DNA from: a virus
Virus record (IMG/VR): IMGVR_UViG_3300025097_002670
Coordinates: 1 to 29,021 of that record
Direction: 5' to 3' (one strand)
DNA: 29,021 nucleotides
The position numbers and the translations under genes are program-made. A model generated the notes under the pieces. The model saw only the letters and a list, made by a program, of their open reading frames with translations, did no database searches and had not been told where the DNA came from. This document shows positions 1 to 6,433 of this stretch, in pieces. Numbering within the stretch: the first letter of the stretch is position 1; each line of letters begins with the position of its first letter.

Positions 1-411
1 AAACCAATCCTCTCCAATATCTGTATACGCACAATTGTATAAGGCCATAGCTCCACGTTTACGAATGAGATCAGTTCCCATTGCCCATAAACCACGTCCT
101 GGAGGAGACCATTCCATCCTACATAAAGAGACTCCCATTTTGACGGCATAATCTTGCCAATATGATTCATCCCATTGTATTCTGTTTTTCTTATAATGTG
201 ACTTTCGTATACTAAAAAGTCCATTGATCACACGGATACAAGTATCATGCCAAGTTTCTTGACCATAAGGAATGTCATCAATGTACTGAATACGTGAATA
301 CGCATTGTGATAAATGAATTGACTAAAAAATCCTTGGCCCCATGTCGGCAGGATACTTCTGATTTGTGGTTCGTTATCTAATTCAAAGCAATCTTGATAG
401 TATTCAGTCAT
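1..411 (-). CDS. nrdJ: Class II (B12-dependent) ribonucleoside-triphosphate reductase, N-terminal part
   Basis: Start of an adenosylcobalamin-dependent ribonucleotide reductase, which makes deoxyribonucleotides from ribonucleotides without oxygen or a second subunit. The first 137 codons are present and the gene runs out of the window to the left. Near residues 103-130 the translation reads PPGRGLWAMGTD followed by RGAMALYNCAYT. This matches the active-site-entry block of monomeric class II RTPRs, where the cysteine after the N is a redox-active one. The upstream part has the family's Y-x-R and ETWxDTxxRV pattern. The ATG overlaps the TGA of the zinc-finger gene (ATGA, 408-411), so translation is probably coupled. 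A B12-dependent enzyme implies a host with access to cobalamin. The rest of the barrel lies outside and cannot be checked for inteins or introns. Confidence 0.85.
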   Translation of the reverse strand, partial: MTEYYQDCFELDNEPQIRSILPTWGQGFFSQFIYHNAYSRIQYIDDIPYGQETWHDTCIRVINGLFSIRKSHYKKNRIQWDESYWQDYAVKMGVSLCRMEWSPPGRGLWAMGTDLIRKRGAMALYNCAYTDIGEDWF

Positions 412-662
412 TTGTTTCTCGGTTTTATTGTTTTAGCAAAAGCAATTAAAGCAGATTCAACAATAGGTGTATCAGTTTCCTTCAATGCAGAATAACGTGC
501 TTCGTCTTCAATAAGATCATGAGTCATAAAGTGTTCTTTACGTTCATAATAACCTGTCATAGTTTGGTCACTATTAAATTTGTACCCACAAATACTACAA
601 CGATCTTCGATCACTTCTGCTTTATCATTTTCACCTTTGTTAAGTCTTTTTTCATATGTCAT
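408..662 (-). CDS. Small zinc-finger protein, function unknown
   Basis: 84-residue protein with a single C2H2-like zinc-binding pattern: CSIC at residues 22-25, then HFMTH about 20 residues later. The rest is highly charged. Such small zinc-finger proteins are common in phage replication operons and are usually thought to bind nucleic acid or protein, but nothing here shows a specific role. Its ATG overlaps the stop of the VRR-NUC gene by 4 bp (ATGA at 659-662) and its stop overlaps the reductase start in the same way. It is therefore embedded in a coupled three-gene string and is very likely translated. The name is based on the cysteine and histidine spacing only. Confidence 0.7.
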   Translation of the reverse strand: MTYEKRLNKGENDKAEVIEDRCSICGYKFNSDQTMTGYYERKEHFMTHDLIEDEARYSALKETDTPIVESALIAFAKTIKPRNK

Positions 663-1027
663 ATCGTCATCAACATCATTTCTGTAAGGTTAGATTTTTT
701 GAAAAGTTTCTTGTATTCATGCTCATTGGCGGCAGTAAGAACCCAAACAGGTGACCCGTTAGCATCCATAATGGGTAGCCATTCAAGTTGTGCTTTTGTG
801 AATTGAGATCCTTGCATTCGAGGTAACTTACATTCAATCCAACGTGGACCATATCGTTTATGTGTTGCATACAGATCAGGAAGACCATACTGAAATTTAC
901 CACCATGTATGATCTTAACTTTCCATCCCCGAACTTCCAGATATCTTTTTAGTGGATCTCTTACAAATACATCTTCCTTCCTTTCCCTTTTCTTTATCTT
1001 GTCGATTCCTAGCTGCCGTTCGTTCAC
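659..1027 (-). CDS. VRR-NUC domain nuclease (PD-(D/E)xK fold)
   Basis: 122-residue single-domain nuclease of the VRR-NUC family, related to Holliday-junction resolvase-like and FAN1-type nucleases. The sequence shows the family core: LKRYLEVRGW near residues 26-35, GKFQYGLPDL with the catalytic Asp at about 51, then WIECK with Glu 65 and Lys 67. A QLEWLPIMDANG helix and a VWVL strand follow. In phages these proteins are thought to cut branched or flap DNA during replication and recombination, which suits a place between the polymerase and the reductase. The start is a GTG at 1027, chosen because GGGAG lies 7 bases upstream. Its first 113 bases overlap the end of the preceding reading frame. 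Confidence 0.85.
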   Translation of the reverse strand: MNERQLGIDKIKKRERKEDVFVRDPLKRYLEVRGWKVKIIHGGKFQYGLPDLYATHKRYGPRWIECKLPRMQGSQFTKAQLEWLPIMDANGSPVWVLTAANEHEYKKLFKKSNLTEMMLMTI

Positions 1028-1355
1028 TTTTGATCTCCCGTAAAAGATTACTCCAAGCCTTTTTAAAAGCTCTTCGATGTTGTCGCATCAACTTCATTTC
1101 AGGAAGAACATCTTTTGTAAAGAATAGATCATAATTATTCCACATGTCTTCATTGATGTGTGGCTTCGTCCAAAGTATCACTATGGCTTTGTGTTCGTGA
1201 TCGTGGATCACTTGAAGTCTCGTCGCTAAAGATTCTTCCACTATCTTGAACTTTGGGTTCAAAATAAGATCGTATTGCTTCGGCGACACTCCCGCTTTCG
1301 ATGCATGTTTCTTCATTACGACATGTAATTGTCGTATTCTGTTTTGAAAGCTCAT
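915..1355 (-). CDS. Basic hypothetical protein, overlapping both neighbours
   Basis: Open frame of 146 codons from the ATG at 1355, which has AAAGGA about 11 bases upstream; a shorter form could start at the ATG at 1145. It overlaps the 3' part of the 1150-1656 gene by about 200 bases and the 5' part of the VRR-NUC gene by 113 bases. It is the only open frame covering 1028-1149. The middle (around MWNNYDLFF, then MKLMRQHRRAFKKAW) looks like an ordinary folded, basic protein. The C-terminal tail (KEKGKEG, ICKRSTKK) is lysine-rich and low in complexity. In the overlap its third codon positions are richer in G and C than usual here, which favours the other frame as the older one. No family is recognised. 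It may be an overprinted gene or partly non-coding. Confidence 0.45.
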   Translation of the reverse strand: MSFQNRIRQLHVVMKKHASKAGVSPKQYDLILNPKFKIVEESLATRLQVIHDHEHKAIVILWTKPHINEDMWNNYDLFFTKDVLPEMKLMRQHRRAFKKAWSNLLREIKSERTAARNRQDKEKGKEGRCICKRSTKKISGSSGMES

Positions 1356-1656
1356 AAATAAGTTCATCCTTTCGTAATAGATGATAATCCGATATATTCC
1401 TTAAACCTGCCCTCTTACGTAACTCATCTACGTGCATCAAGGACAAATGATTTTGACGTACTTCTACTATCCATGCATCTAAGTCTTCATTGTCTCCGCG
1501 ATTAACAATCGAAAATAAACGTTTTTTCTCAGATTCTGTAGCATGTACAAATAATTCACGAAAAGTTGAACTTTGAATAGCATACTCCAGATTTCGAATC
1601 GAGCGAACACGTTGTGTTACACGGAACAATAATTCTCCTATTGACAAATCGTCCAC
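1150..1656 (-). CDS. Hypothetical protein with SAP-like helical motif
   Basis: 168-residue protein with no recognised family. The N-terminal 70 residues are helical and charged. Residues about 73-106 (HVDELRKRAGL, then LLRKDELIYELSKQ) resemble the helix-extended-helix of SAP or Rho-N type DNA-binding motifs. The last 60 residues are rich in Ser, Asp, Thr and Glu and look disordered. The start is a GTG at 1656, with AGAGAA about 6 bases upstream in the short gap after the polymerase. Third codon positions stay AT-rich to the stop, as in the rest of the genome, so this frame is probably coding throughout, even where another frame overlaps at 1150-1355. A role in DNA binding beside the polymerase is inference. 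Confidence 0.65.
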   Translation of the reverse strand: MDDLSIGELLFRVTQRVRSIRNLEYAIQSSTFRELFVHATESEKKRLFSIVNRGDNEDLDAWIVEVRQNHLSLMHVDELRKRAGLRNISDYHLLRKDELIYELSKQNTTITCRNEETCIESGSVAEAIRSYFEPKVQDSGRIFSDETSSDPRSRTQSHSDTLDEATHQ

Positions 1657-1659
1657 AAT

Positions 1660-1681
1660 ATTCTCTTTGCGGGGAGAGAAT
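1660..1681 (-). promoter_or_regulatory. Hairpin covering the ribosome-binding site of the 1150-1656 gene
   Basis: Perfect 7-bp inverted repeat (ATTCTCT and AGAGAAT) with an 8-base loop, in the gap between the polymerase stop and the next GTG start. In the minus-strand RNA the 3' arm is AGAGAA, the likely ribosome-binding site, so the hairpin could hold translation of the downstream gene in check. There is no following U run, so it is not a typical terminator. Confidence 0.4.
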
Positions 1682-1684
1682 CAT

Positions 1685-4147
1685 TTACTTTTCAGCCCAT
1701 GATTGCATATCAGTTTCCCATTCCATTTTGATAAGAGGAATCAATTCCTTGACAACCTCTATGAAATCGTATACAATTTTTTCAAGTTGTGGCGACAAGT
1801 CTTCTTGAACAGGACACATGAGTTCATCATGTACATTGAATGGTTGAATTACCCAGGGACTTATTCCACATGGTTGCAATTCCCAGAGAAGCGTTTGGAG
1901 CGTTTTACAAATGATCGCCCCCGTACTTTGAATCTTGTGATTTGTGGCGGCTCGCATGTTGAAAGCTTGGAGTTGGAACGCGGCAGCATACAATGCACTT
2001 TTAACCGCTCCCGAAGCTGATTGCCATCTATCACGACGAAAGACTTTGGTTTGGGCTTGTCGCCAGCCGGGTGGTGGCTTAGTCGCGAGCATGTAGAGTG
2101 CTTTGCATACACGATTTTCGAGGACAAAAGATCGTACGAAACCATTGAGGGAAGATACTGTATCTACTGGATCGTGCCATTCAACGTTAGTTCCAATTCC
2201 TTTTGGCTGACGCATTGAACAATAGGCATCAAATATTTCTTGTTCGGCTCGTTTTTTCTCTGCATAACGATCATTGAAGAGTTTAATGGCAGCTTCTCCA
2301 ATTTCAATCGCGATACCAAGCCGTTTTTCCAAAGTATTAGCATCGCCTCCGTAGAGCAGACCACCGAATACCGCCCGTTTTCCTTTATCATAACGGTCAT
2401 CATCTGATCCTTTTGTTGCAACAATATCGTCATAAGTAGTGCCAGGCCATAAAGCCATAGCAAACAAACCGTGGATCTTTCTTGTTGTTCCTTCCCTACT
2501 AGGAAACGGTTCACAATTTCCACAGGTGCAAGGTCTCTTCAGCTGTGTATTTACAAAGAGAACTGATTCAAAACAATTTTTACATGCACCATAACTTGCA
2601 CCACAATTGGAACAATCAATTTTCTGACGATAATCGTTTGGTGATATCTGTTTCTGACATTCAGCACAAGTCAGAAGTTCTTTACGTAAGTTAGGATCAT
2701 TATAAACTGCCTCAGCGATACTGACTTCAAATGCTGCAAAGTCACCACCGTCTAGTTGCATGTCATCTTGTGTTAACGGAAAACATTGACGGATCTCTTT
2801 ATTGTGTTGGATACCAAGGGCATTGAGATTTGATATCCTTTTTCCATCTGAACTTTCAGTTCGACCGGAATTACGACCGGACAATGATCCAATAACAGTC
2901 GCAGCGGCATGGAACCTACCAGCCTGTAAAAGTTTTGTAAAAAGTACGTGCTTATTAGCAGATTGTCTACTATCGAGGACTTCCTTTGCTCTTTTCCCAG
3001 CTTCCGTAGGCCAATCACTAATTGCTTCAAGTACAGTCTTCTTAGTCGATCCGTGTTCATCGAATGCAACCTTTTCAGTTTCAGTCATCACGGCGGACAA
3101 GTACTTGTATACATGATGTGGGGCACGTGGTGCCAATTTCATCTTCTGTACTTCACCAGCATCAAGCTTTCTTATTTGATCTTCATCGATCTTGAATCCT
3201 CGCCAACGGCTTGCACCTACTTGACACGCAAGAACTGAATCAATGTCTCCGTGAGCAGGACGACCAAAATAGTCCAACAAACCCCTTGTATAAACCACAT
3301 CATCTGTCGCGTACTTCCGTGCACTCTTATGAAACTTCCAATGATAAATATGATCTTTGATTATTGCAGGCCATGCATAACCTTTTTTGTCACCTACCTT
3401 ACATGCCCAACCTTTTTCAGGCGTGGATAATGCAAGAGCAAATGGTGCCCAACCAATTTCAAGAGGTTTGTTCGGTGGTTTAACATCCGCCATAAAGAGG
3501 ACATCTTTGTATCCAAGACAATGTTGTGCTAAAACTTTCAAAGCTGCACTAGGTCTGAAAGTTAAAACAATGTCTTGGAATCCAGGAACCGGCTTGCCTG
3601 TTTGATAATCCTTGATTGGGTAACTCTTCCAACGTGCTTTCTTATCTTTCCCACGAGCAAACAAATACTGTTCAAACTGCAACCGACGATCTAGTTCATT
3701 AATTACAGAACTGACCATCTGCGAGGGAACTTTTCTAATGCGTATGGATTTACGATCCATTGTATCTTGGAACGGACCCTTTCGAGCATGGAGTAGCAAG
3801 TCAAGGGCAGACCTTGGCTTGACACAAGGCCCATCTCTTGCATCTGGTTCAATGGCGGCGTACGTTTCGATGTGGTCGATGGGTTCGGCATCTTGTCCAA
3901 CTTTTTCACTGAGCAATTCCAAACACGTAACTGTCTGAATGATCTTGAACCAGTCAAATGCTAAATTGAAGCCGACGACTGCTTCCGCGTCACACATACG
4001 TTCAATGAGTTCGAGTGTAGACCATATAGGTTCTGTCCACACATCATGAAGTTCAATAGGGTCATCATCGAATTGATACTGAATCAGGACCGTTGGTCCG
4101 TGGAAACCACAGGTTTCCGTGTCAAATACACATATGGGTCTGCTCAT
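1685..4147 (-). CDS. Family A DNA polymerase with 3'-5' exonuclease and cysteine-rich insertion
   Basis: 820-residue replicative polymerase. The N-terminal exonuclease domain has FDTET (residues 8-12, Exo I), GFNLAFDW (59-66, Exo II) and YATDD (279-283, Exo III), so proofreading looks intact. In the polymerase domain, motif A is GGDFAAFEVSIAEA (Asp 469, Glu 474). Motif B is KGKRAVFGGLLYGG (588-601). Motif C is VHDE (772-775, carrying the catalytic Asp 774). Between motifs A and B sits a segment with nine cysteines (494-545: CAEC, CSNC, CKNC, then CTCGNC), probably one or two zinc ribbons, which ordinary Pol I-type enzymes lack. In motif B the Phe-to-Tyr spacing is one residue longer than in E. 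coli Pol I or T7. The ATG at 4147 is preceded by GAGTG, and the Exo I motif so close to the start supports it. Confidence 0.95.
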   Translation of the reverse strand: MSRPICVFDTETCGFHGPTVLIQYQFDDDPIELHDVWTEPIWSTLELIERMCDAEAVVGFNLAFDWFKIIQTVTCLELLSEKVGQDAEPIDHIETYAAIEPDARDGPCVKPRSALDLLLHARKGPFQDTMDRKSIRIRKVPSQMVSSVINELDRRLQFEQYLFARGKDKKARWKSYPIKDYQTGKPVPGFQDIVLTFRPSAALKVLAQHCLGYKDVLFMADVKPPNKPLEIGWAPFALALSTPEKGWACKVGDKKGYAWPAIIKDHIYHWKFHKSARKYATDDVVYTRGLLDYFGRPAHGDIDSVLACQVGASRWRGFKIDEDQIRKLDAGEVQKMKLAPRAPHHVYKYLSAVMTETEKVAFDEHGSTKKTVLEAISDWPTEAGKRAKEVLDSRQSANKHVLFTKLLQAGRFHAAATVIGSLSGRNSGRTESSDGKRISNLNALGIQHNKEIRQCFPLTQDDMQLDGGDFAAFEVSIAEAVYNDPNLRKELLTCAECQKQISPNDYRQKIDCSNCGASYGACKNCFESVLFVNTQLKRPCTCGNCEPFPSREGTTRKIHGLFAMALWPGTTYDDIVATKGSDDDRYDKGKRAVFGGLLYGGDANTLEKRLGIAIEIGEAAIKLFNDRYAEKKRAEQEIFDAYCSMRQPKGIGTNVEWHDPVDTVSSLNGFVRSFVLENRVCKALYMLATKPPPGWRQAQTKVFRRDRWQSASGAVKSALYAAAFQLQAFNMRAATNHKIQSTGAIICKTLQTLLWELQPCGISPWVIQPFNVHDELMCPVQEDLSPQLEKIVYDFIEVVKELIPLIKMEWETDMQSWAEK

Positions 4148-4183
4148 ACATCACTCGTTACATTGTTAATCCAAGTAAATGAA

Positions 4184-4203
4184 TCTGAAATTTTGATTTC
4201 AGA
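4184..4203 (-). other. AT-rich hairpin upstream of the polymerase gene
   Basis: Perfect 8-bp inverted repeat (TCTGAAAT and ATTTCAGA) with a 4-base loop, in the 64-base gap between the 70-residue gene and the polymerase. It is AT-rich and followed only by a broken run of T, so it may be a weak terminator, an RNA processing site or a stabilising leader structure. The sequence does not decide between these. Confidence 0.35.
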
Positions 4204-4211
4204 GAATGTCA

Positions 4212-4424
4212 TTACTCAATCCTCTCAATTCTATATCGTTTACCATTTCCAAAACCAACTTCTATTTTTTCATTAAGTAATAAACGACACCAACCCTTGG
4301 ACTTTGAAACATGATCCATTACATCGTGTTCACCGTAATCTCCAGGTCCAATTTCTTTCCATGTACTTGCAATAGAAATTAGTGCACGATGTTGACAATT
4401 TGATTGCCCGGCGATGACATTCAT
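4212..4424 (-). CDS. Small hypothetical protein
   Basis: 70-residue protein without a recognisable family. It has a central acidic stretch (GPGDYGEHDVMDH) and a basic, beta-like C-terminus (EVGFGNGKRYRIERIE). There is no signal peptide or membrane segment. The ATG at 4424 overlaps the TGA of the upstream ParB-like gene (ATGA, 4421-4424), so it is probably translated by coupling. Its place between a ParB-like gene and the polymerase suggests a replication accessory role, but that is only context. Confidence 0.6.
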   Translation of the reverse strand: MNVIAGQSNCQHRALISIASTWKEIGPGDYGEHDVMDHVSKSKGWCRLLLNEKIEVGFGNGKRYRIERIE

Positions 4425-5389
4425 GGTACTAACTGTGCCTGTGAAAACTTAGGAATGTTGTAATACAAACCAACAACTTTGGCTGCTTCCTGAATATCCT
4501 TGTGAATTTCATACGTGGTTATGACACCACAAGCCCAAGCTAAGACACGTGTACAAAGCATATTTCCTTGAGGTGAAATCCATTCTTCAGCTAAGATAGC
4601 TTTCTCACCATTAACTTGTTTGAAAAGATTTTGTATCAATTCAAGCATATCTTCCATGTCACGTTTTGAACGAATTTTTCGACTGTCAGCACGATCTGTT
4701 TTCTTAATCCTATCCAAAACACCGCGACCTTGACCAGCTGCACGTCGATCACGAAGAACACCTGCCATTTTCAATAATTCATTTGGATCTGATGAGAACC
4801 TGGAAAGTTCAGCCATGTCACTAGGTAAGATATAACCTTGTGAAGCAGCAGTTTGAACTTCTTCAGGCATTTCAAGCAAGCGAATACGTTGCTGGACCCA
4901 ACCAGCAGATTTTGTAACACGTTGAGCAATGTCTATACGTGTCCAACCACAAATCCAATAATGCTTAATTGCTTGAGCCTCTTGTGCAAAATTTAATTCT
5001 TTTCGTTGAAGATTCTCAATCGCATTAAGATCACGTTGCTCAAAAATCGGCATATTCTCAGCTTTAATAATAGCTGGAATATGTTTTGCTTCATTGATCT
5101 TGTAAGATGTATATCGACGGTGCCCCACAATAAGATGATACTTGAAACCTTTATCAAGAAGATCACCTTCACGTTTCAATTCAGCATAATCTTTTGTTCG
5201 CAATGGTCGAATAGTGATCGGTTGTTGAAGACCACGAAGTGCAATGTCTTTTGCAAGATCAATGCAATCTGTAGGAGAAAACCAACCACGACAATTGAAT
5301 TCATGATCAATATAAATTTGTTCAATTGGTACTAACGGGATACCAATTGTTTGATCATTTTGCAAGGCTTCTGGTATCATACGTGTCAT
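4421..5389 (-). CDS. ParB/Spo0J-like protein 1
   Basis: 322-residue member of the ParB N-terminal (ParB/Srx) superfamily. After an N-terminal strand (IPLVPIEQIYID, 17-28) comes the LAKDIALRGLQQPITIRPL block (45-63) and the signature VGHRRYTSYK (88-97), the CTP/nucleotide-binding box of ParB proteins. An ENLQRKELNFAQEA helix and a helix-turn-helix follow (DIAQRVTKSAGWVQQRIRLL, about 154-173), as in classical ParB. The C-terminal third is charged and then cysteine-containing, with no recognised domain. No ParA ATPase is nearby, so plasmid-style partition is unlikely. Phage ParB-like proteins may act as nucleases, transcription regulators or DNA clamps. The start overlaps the methyltransferase stop by 4 bp. 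A second, divergent paralogue lies at 11511-12548. Confidence 0.85.
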   Translation of the reverse strand: MTRMIPEALQNDQTIGIPLVPIEQIYIDHEFNCRGWFSPTDCIDLAKDIALRGLQQPITIRPLRTKDYAELKREGDLLDKGFKYHLIVGHRRYTSYKINEAKHIPAIIKAENMPIFEQRDLNAIENLQRKELNFAQEAQAIKHYWICGWTRIDIAQRVTKSAGWVQQRIRLLEMPEEVQTAASQGYILPSDMAELSRFSSDPNELLKMAGVLRDRRAAGQGRGVLDRIKKTDRADSRKIRSKRDMEDMLELIQNLFKQVNGEKAILAEEWISPQGNMLCTRVLAWACGVITTYEIHKDIQEAAKVVGLYYNIPKFSQAQLVP

Positions 5390-6012
5390 GGATTACTCCT
5401 GCAGAATGCTTCTGCAAATGCTGGGGGTGTAATAGAACGATTTGCTTGACTACGAATATTTTCAGACATTTTGGAACCATCAAAAGCAGGTATAAATTTT
5501 TCTTCAGGGATTTCAAATCTTCCCCAAAGAAGAGTTTGTTTAGTATAAGGATCACCAAACCAGTTAGGTTGAAACTTGTAAGTAGGTTCACCTAACCAAC
5601 GTTGCATTTTACCAATTGGATTCTCCAATGCCCACCATTTAGGTTTTAATACATACACTAAACGTATGCAAGCATCCATGACCGAGATAGCTTGTTTCAT
5701 ATCTTTGTCAGTTCGTCCAATCCTTGCTCCAGCCGCACTGAAGCATGTACAAGGTGGAGCGGCGAGTACTCCATGTATATGACCCACAAACTTACGAATA
5801 TCACCAAAATCATTTGGCAATCGTCCCATGTTAGAAGGAGCAGATGGCCAAAGACAAATATCGTAATCAGGTAAAGTAACTCGAAGAACTCTGTAGTTTC
5901 GATCAACATATGGTTGACTCCATGAACCAGAACCGGCACATAGATCCAAAATCGTTGGACCATATGTACCAATTGCTTTTGGACCTTCTATAAGTATGTC
6001 AAGATCATCCAT
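5386..6012 (-). CDS. C5-cytosine DNA methyltransferase-like protein
   Basis: 208-residue, small phage-type DNA cytosine methyltransferase. Motif I is ILDLCAGSGSWSQPY (21-35), the AdoMet-binding loop. Motif IV is AAPPCTCFSAAG (84-95), with the catalytic Cys 88. Motif VI is ALENPIGKM (128-136), an ENP variant of ENV. A FGDPYTKQTLLWGRF block (152-166), typical of this phage subfamily, follows. The separate target-recognition domain of full-length C5 enzymes is missing or very short, so the target cannot be guessed. The likely role is methylating phage DNA to escape restriction, or as the first step of hypermodification. The ATG at 6012 lies 5 bases after a tRNA-like element whose acceptor 3' strand provides the AAAGG ribosome-binding site. 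The stop overlaps the ParB-like gene. Confidence 0.85.
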   Translation of the reverse strand: MDDLDILIEGPKAIGTYGPTILDLCAGSGSWSQPYVDRNYRVLRVTLPDYDICLWPSAPSNMGRLPNDFGDIRKFVGHIHGVLAAPPCTCFSAAGARIGRTDKDMKQAISVMDACIRLVYVLKPKWWALENPIGKMQRWLGEPTYKFQPNWFGDPYTKQTLLWGRFEIPEEKFIPAFDGSKMSENIRSQANRSITPPAFAEAFCRSNP

Positions 6013-6017
6013 TTAAA

Positions 6018-6091
6018 TGCCTTTGGCCGGATTCGAACCGACACTTCAAGAAGTAACCAGAAATCATGTCTTGACACAAATTCACAAAGGC
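6018..6091 (-). ncRNA. tRNA-like element with acceptor stem and T arm but no standard anticodon arm
   Basis: 74 bases that look like a class I tRNA at both ends. A perfect 7-bp acceptor stem (GCCTTTG at 6091-6085 with CAAAGGC at 6025-6019) is followed by an A discriminator at 6018, and a 5-bp T stem with loop TTCGAAT lies at 6042-6026. The inner 42 bases have the normal length, but no 5-7-5 anticodon arm fits and there is no D arm. The best inner pairing is a 6-bp stem (TCAAGA at 6074-6069 with TCTTGA at 6051-6046) with a 17-base loop. No CCA is encoded. The element sits 5 bases after the secreted-protein stop and 5 bases before the methyltransferase ATG, whose AAAGG site lies in the acceptor 3' strand. 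It could be a degenerate tRNA, a tRNA-mimic regulator or an RNA-processing site. Confidence 0.6.
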
Positions 6092-6096
6092 TACCA

Positions 6097-6420
6097 TTAT
6101 CGCCAGGATTTCACACGAAAATTACCTGCTTGTGCATCACCTGTGAGTGTCATTCTTCCCCTAGGAACACAAGTAGCACAACCAGGACCACCCCAACCAA
6201 CTCCTTCATAATGGCCAATCAATCCCCAAATATGCCCACGAATACCATGAGCATTCATGTATGCAGCTTCAAGTTCACATTTTCTTTGATCACTACAGTT
6301 GTAATACTCTGCCGGTGGAGAACTAACTCTTCTTTGTCTCCATCGTCTTCTGCCAAAAGCATCAGCATCTGAACAAAGCAATGAACCAAGCAGAAAAACA
6401 ACAATCAGTAACTTCTTCAT
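6097..6420 (-). CDS. Small secreted protein with signal peptide
   Basis: 107-residue protein beginning MKKLLIVVFLLGSLLC, a typical Sec signal peptide with an AxA-type site after about residue 21 (DADA). The mature part starts with an arginine-rich stretch (GRRRWRQRR), then has four cysteines, a helix (CELEAAYMNAHGI) and a GHYEGVGWGGPGC-CVPRGRMTLTGDA segment that looks conserved but that I do not recognise. The frame is open further upstream; the ATG at 6420 was chosen because GGAGAA lies just before it and the signal peptide begins there. A secreted, probably disulfide-bonded phage protein inside a replication operon is unusual. It might act in the host envelope (exclusion, lysis or export), but this is inference. 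Confidence 0.7.
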   Translation of the reverse strand: MKKLLIVVFLLGSLLCSDADAFGRRRWRQRRVSSPPAEYYNCSDQRKCELEAAYMNAHGIRGHIWGLIGHYEGVGWGGPGCATCVPRGRMTLTGDAQAGNFRVKSWR

Positions 6421-6433
6421 AATTTTCTCCATG

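Noticed and set aside
4421-5389. A plasmid-style ParAB-parS partition system
   Set aside because: There is a ParB-like protein but no ParA ATPase next to it or anywhere in the window, and no cluster of parS-like repeats beside it.
6018-6091. A normal functional tRNA gene
   Set aside because: The acceptor and T arms fit, but no position allows a 5-bp anticodon stem with a 7-base loop and there is no D arm, so no anticodon can be assigned.
6018-6091. Attachment site (attP) carrying a tRNA 3' end
   Set aside because: A tRNA 3' end fits an attP core, but the complete matching 5' acceptor strand and the lack of any integrase gene in the window argue against it; it cannot be excluded.
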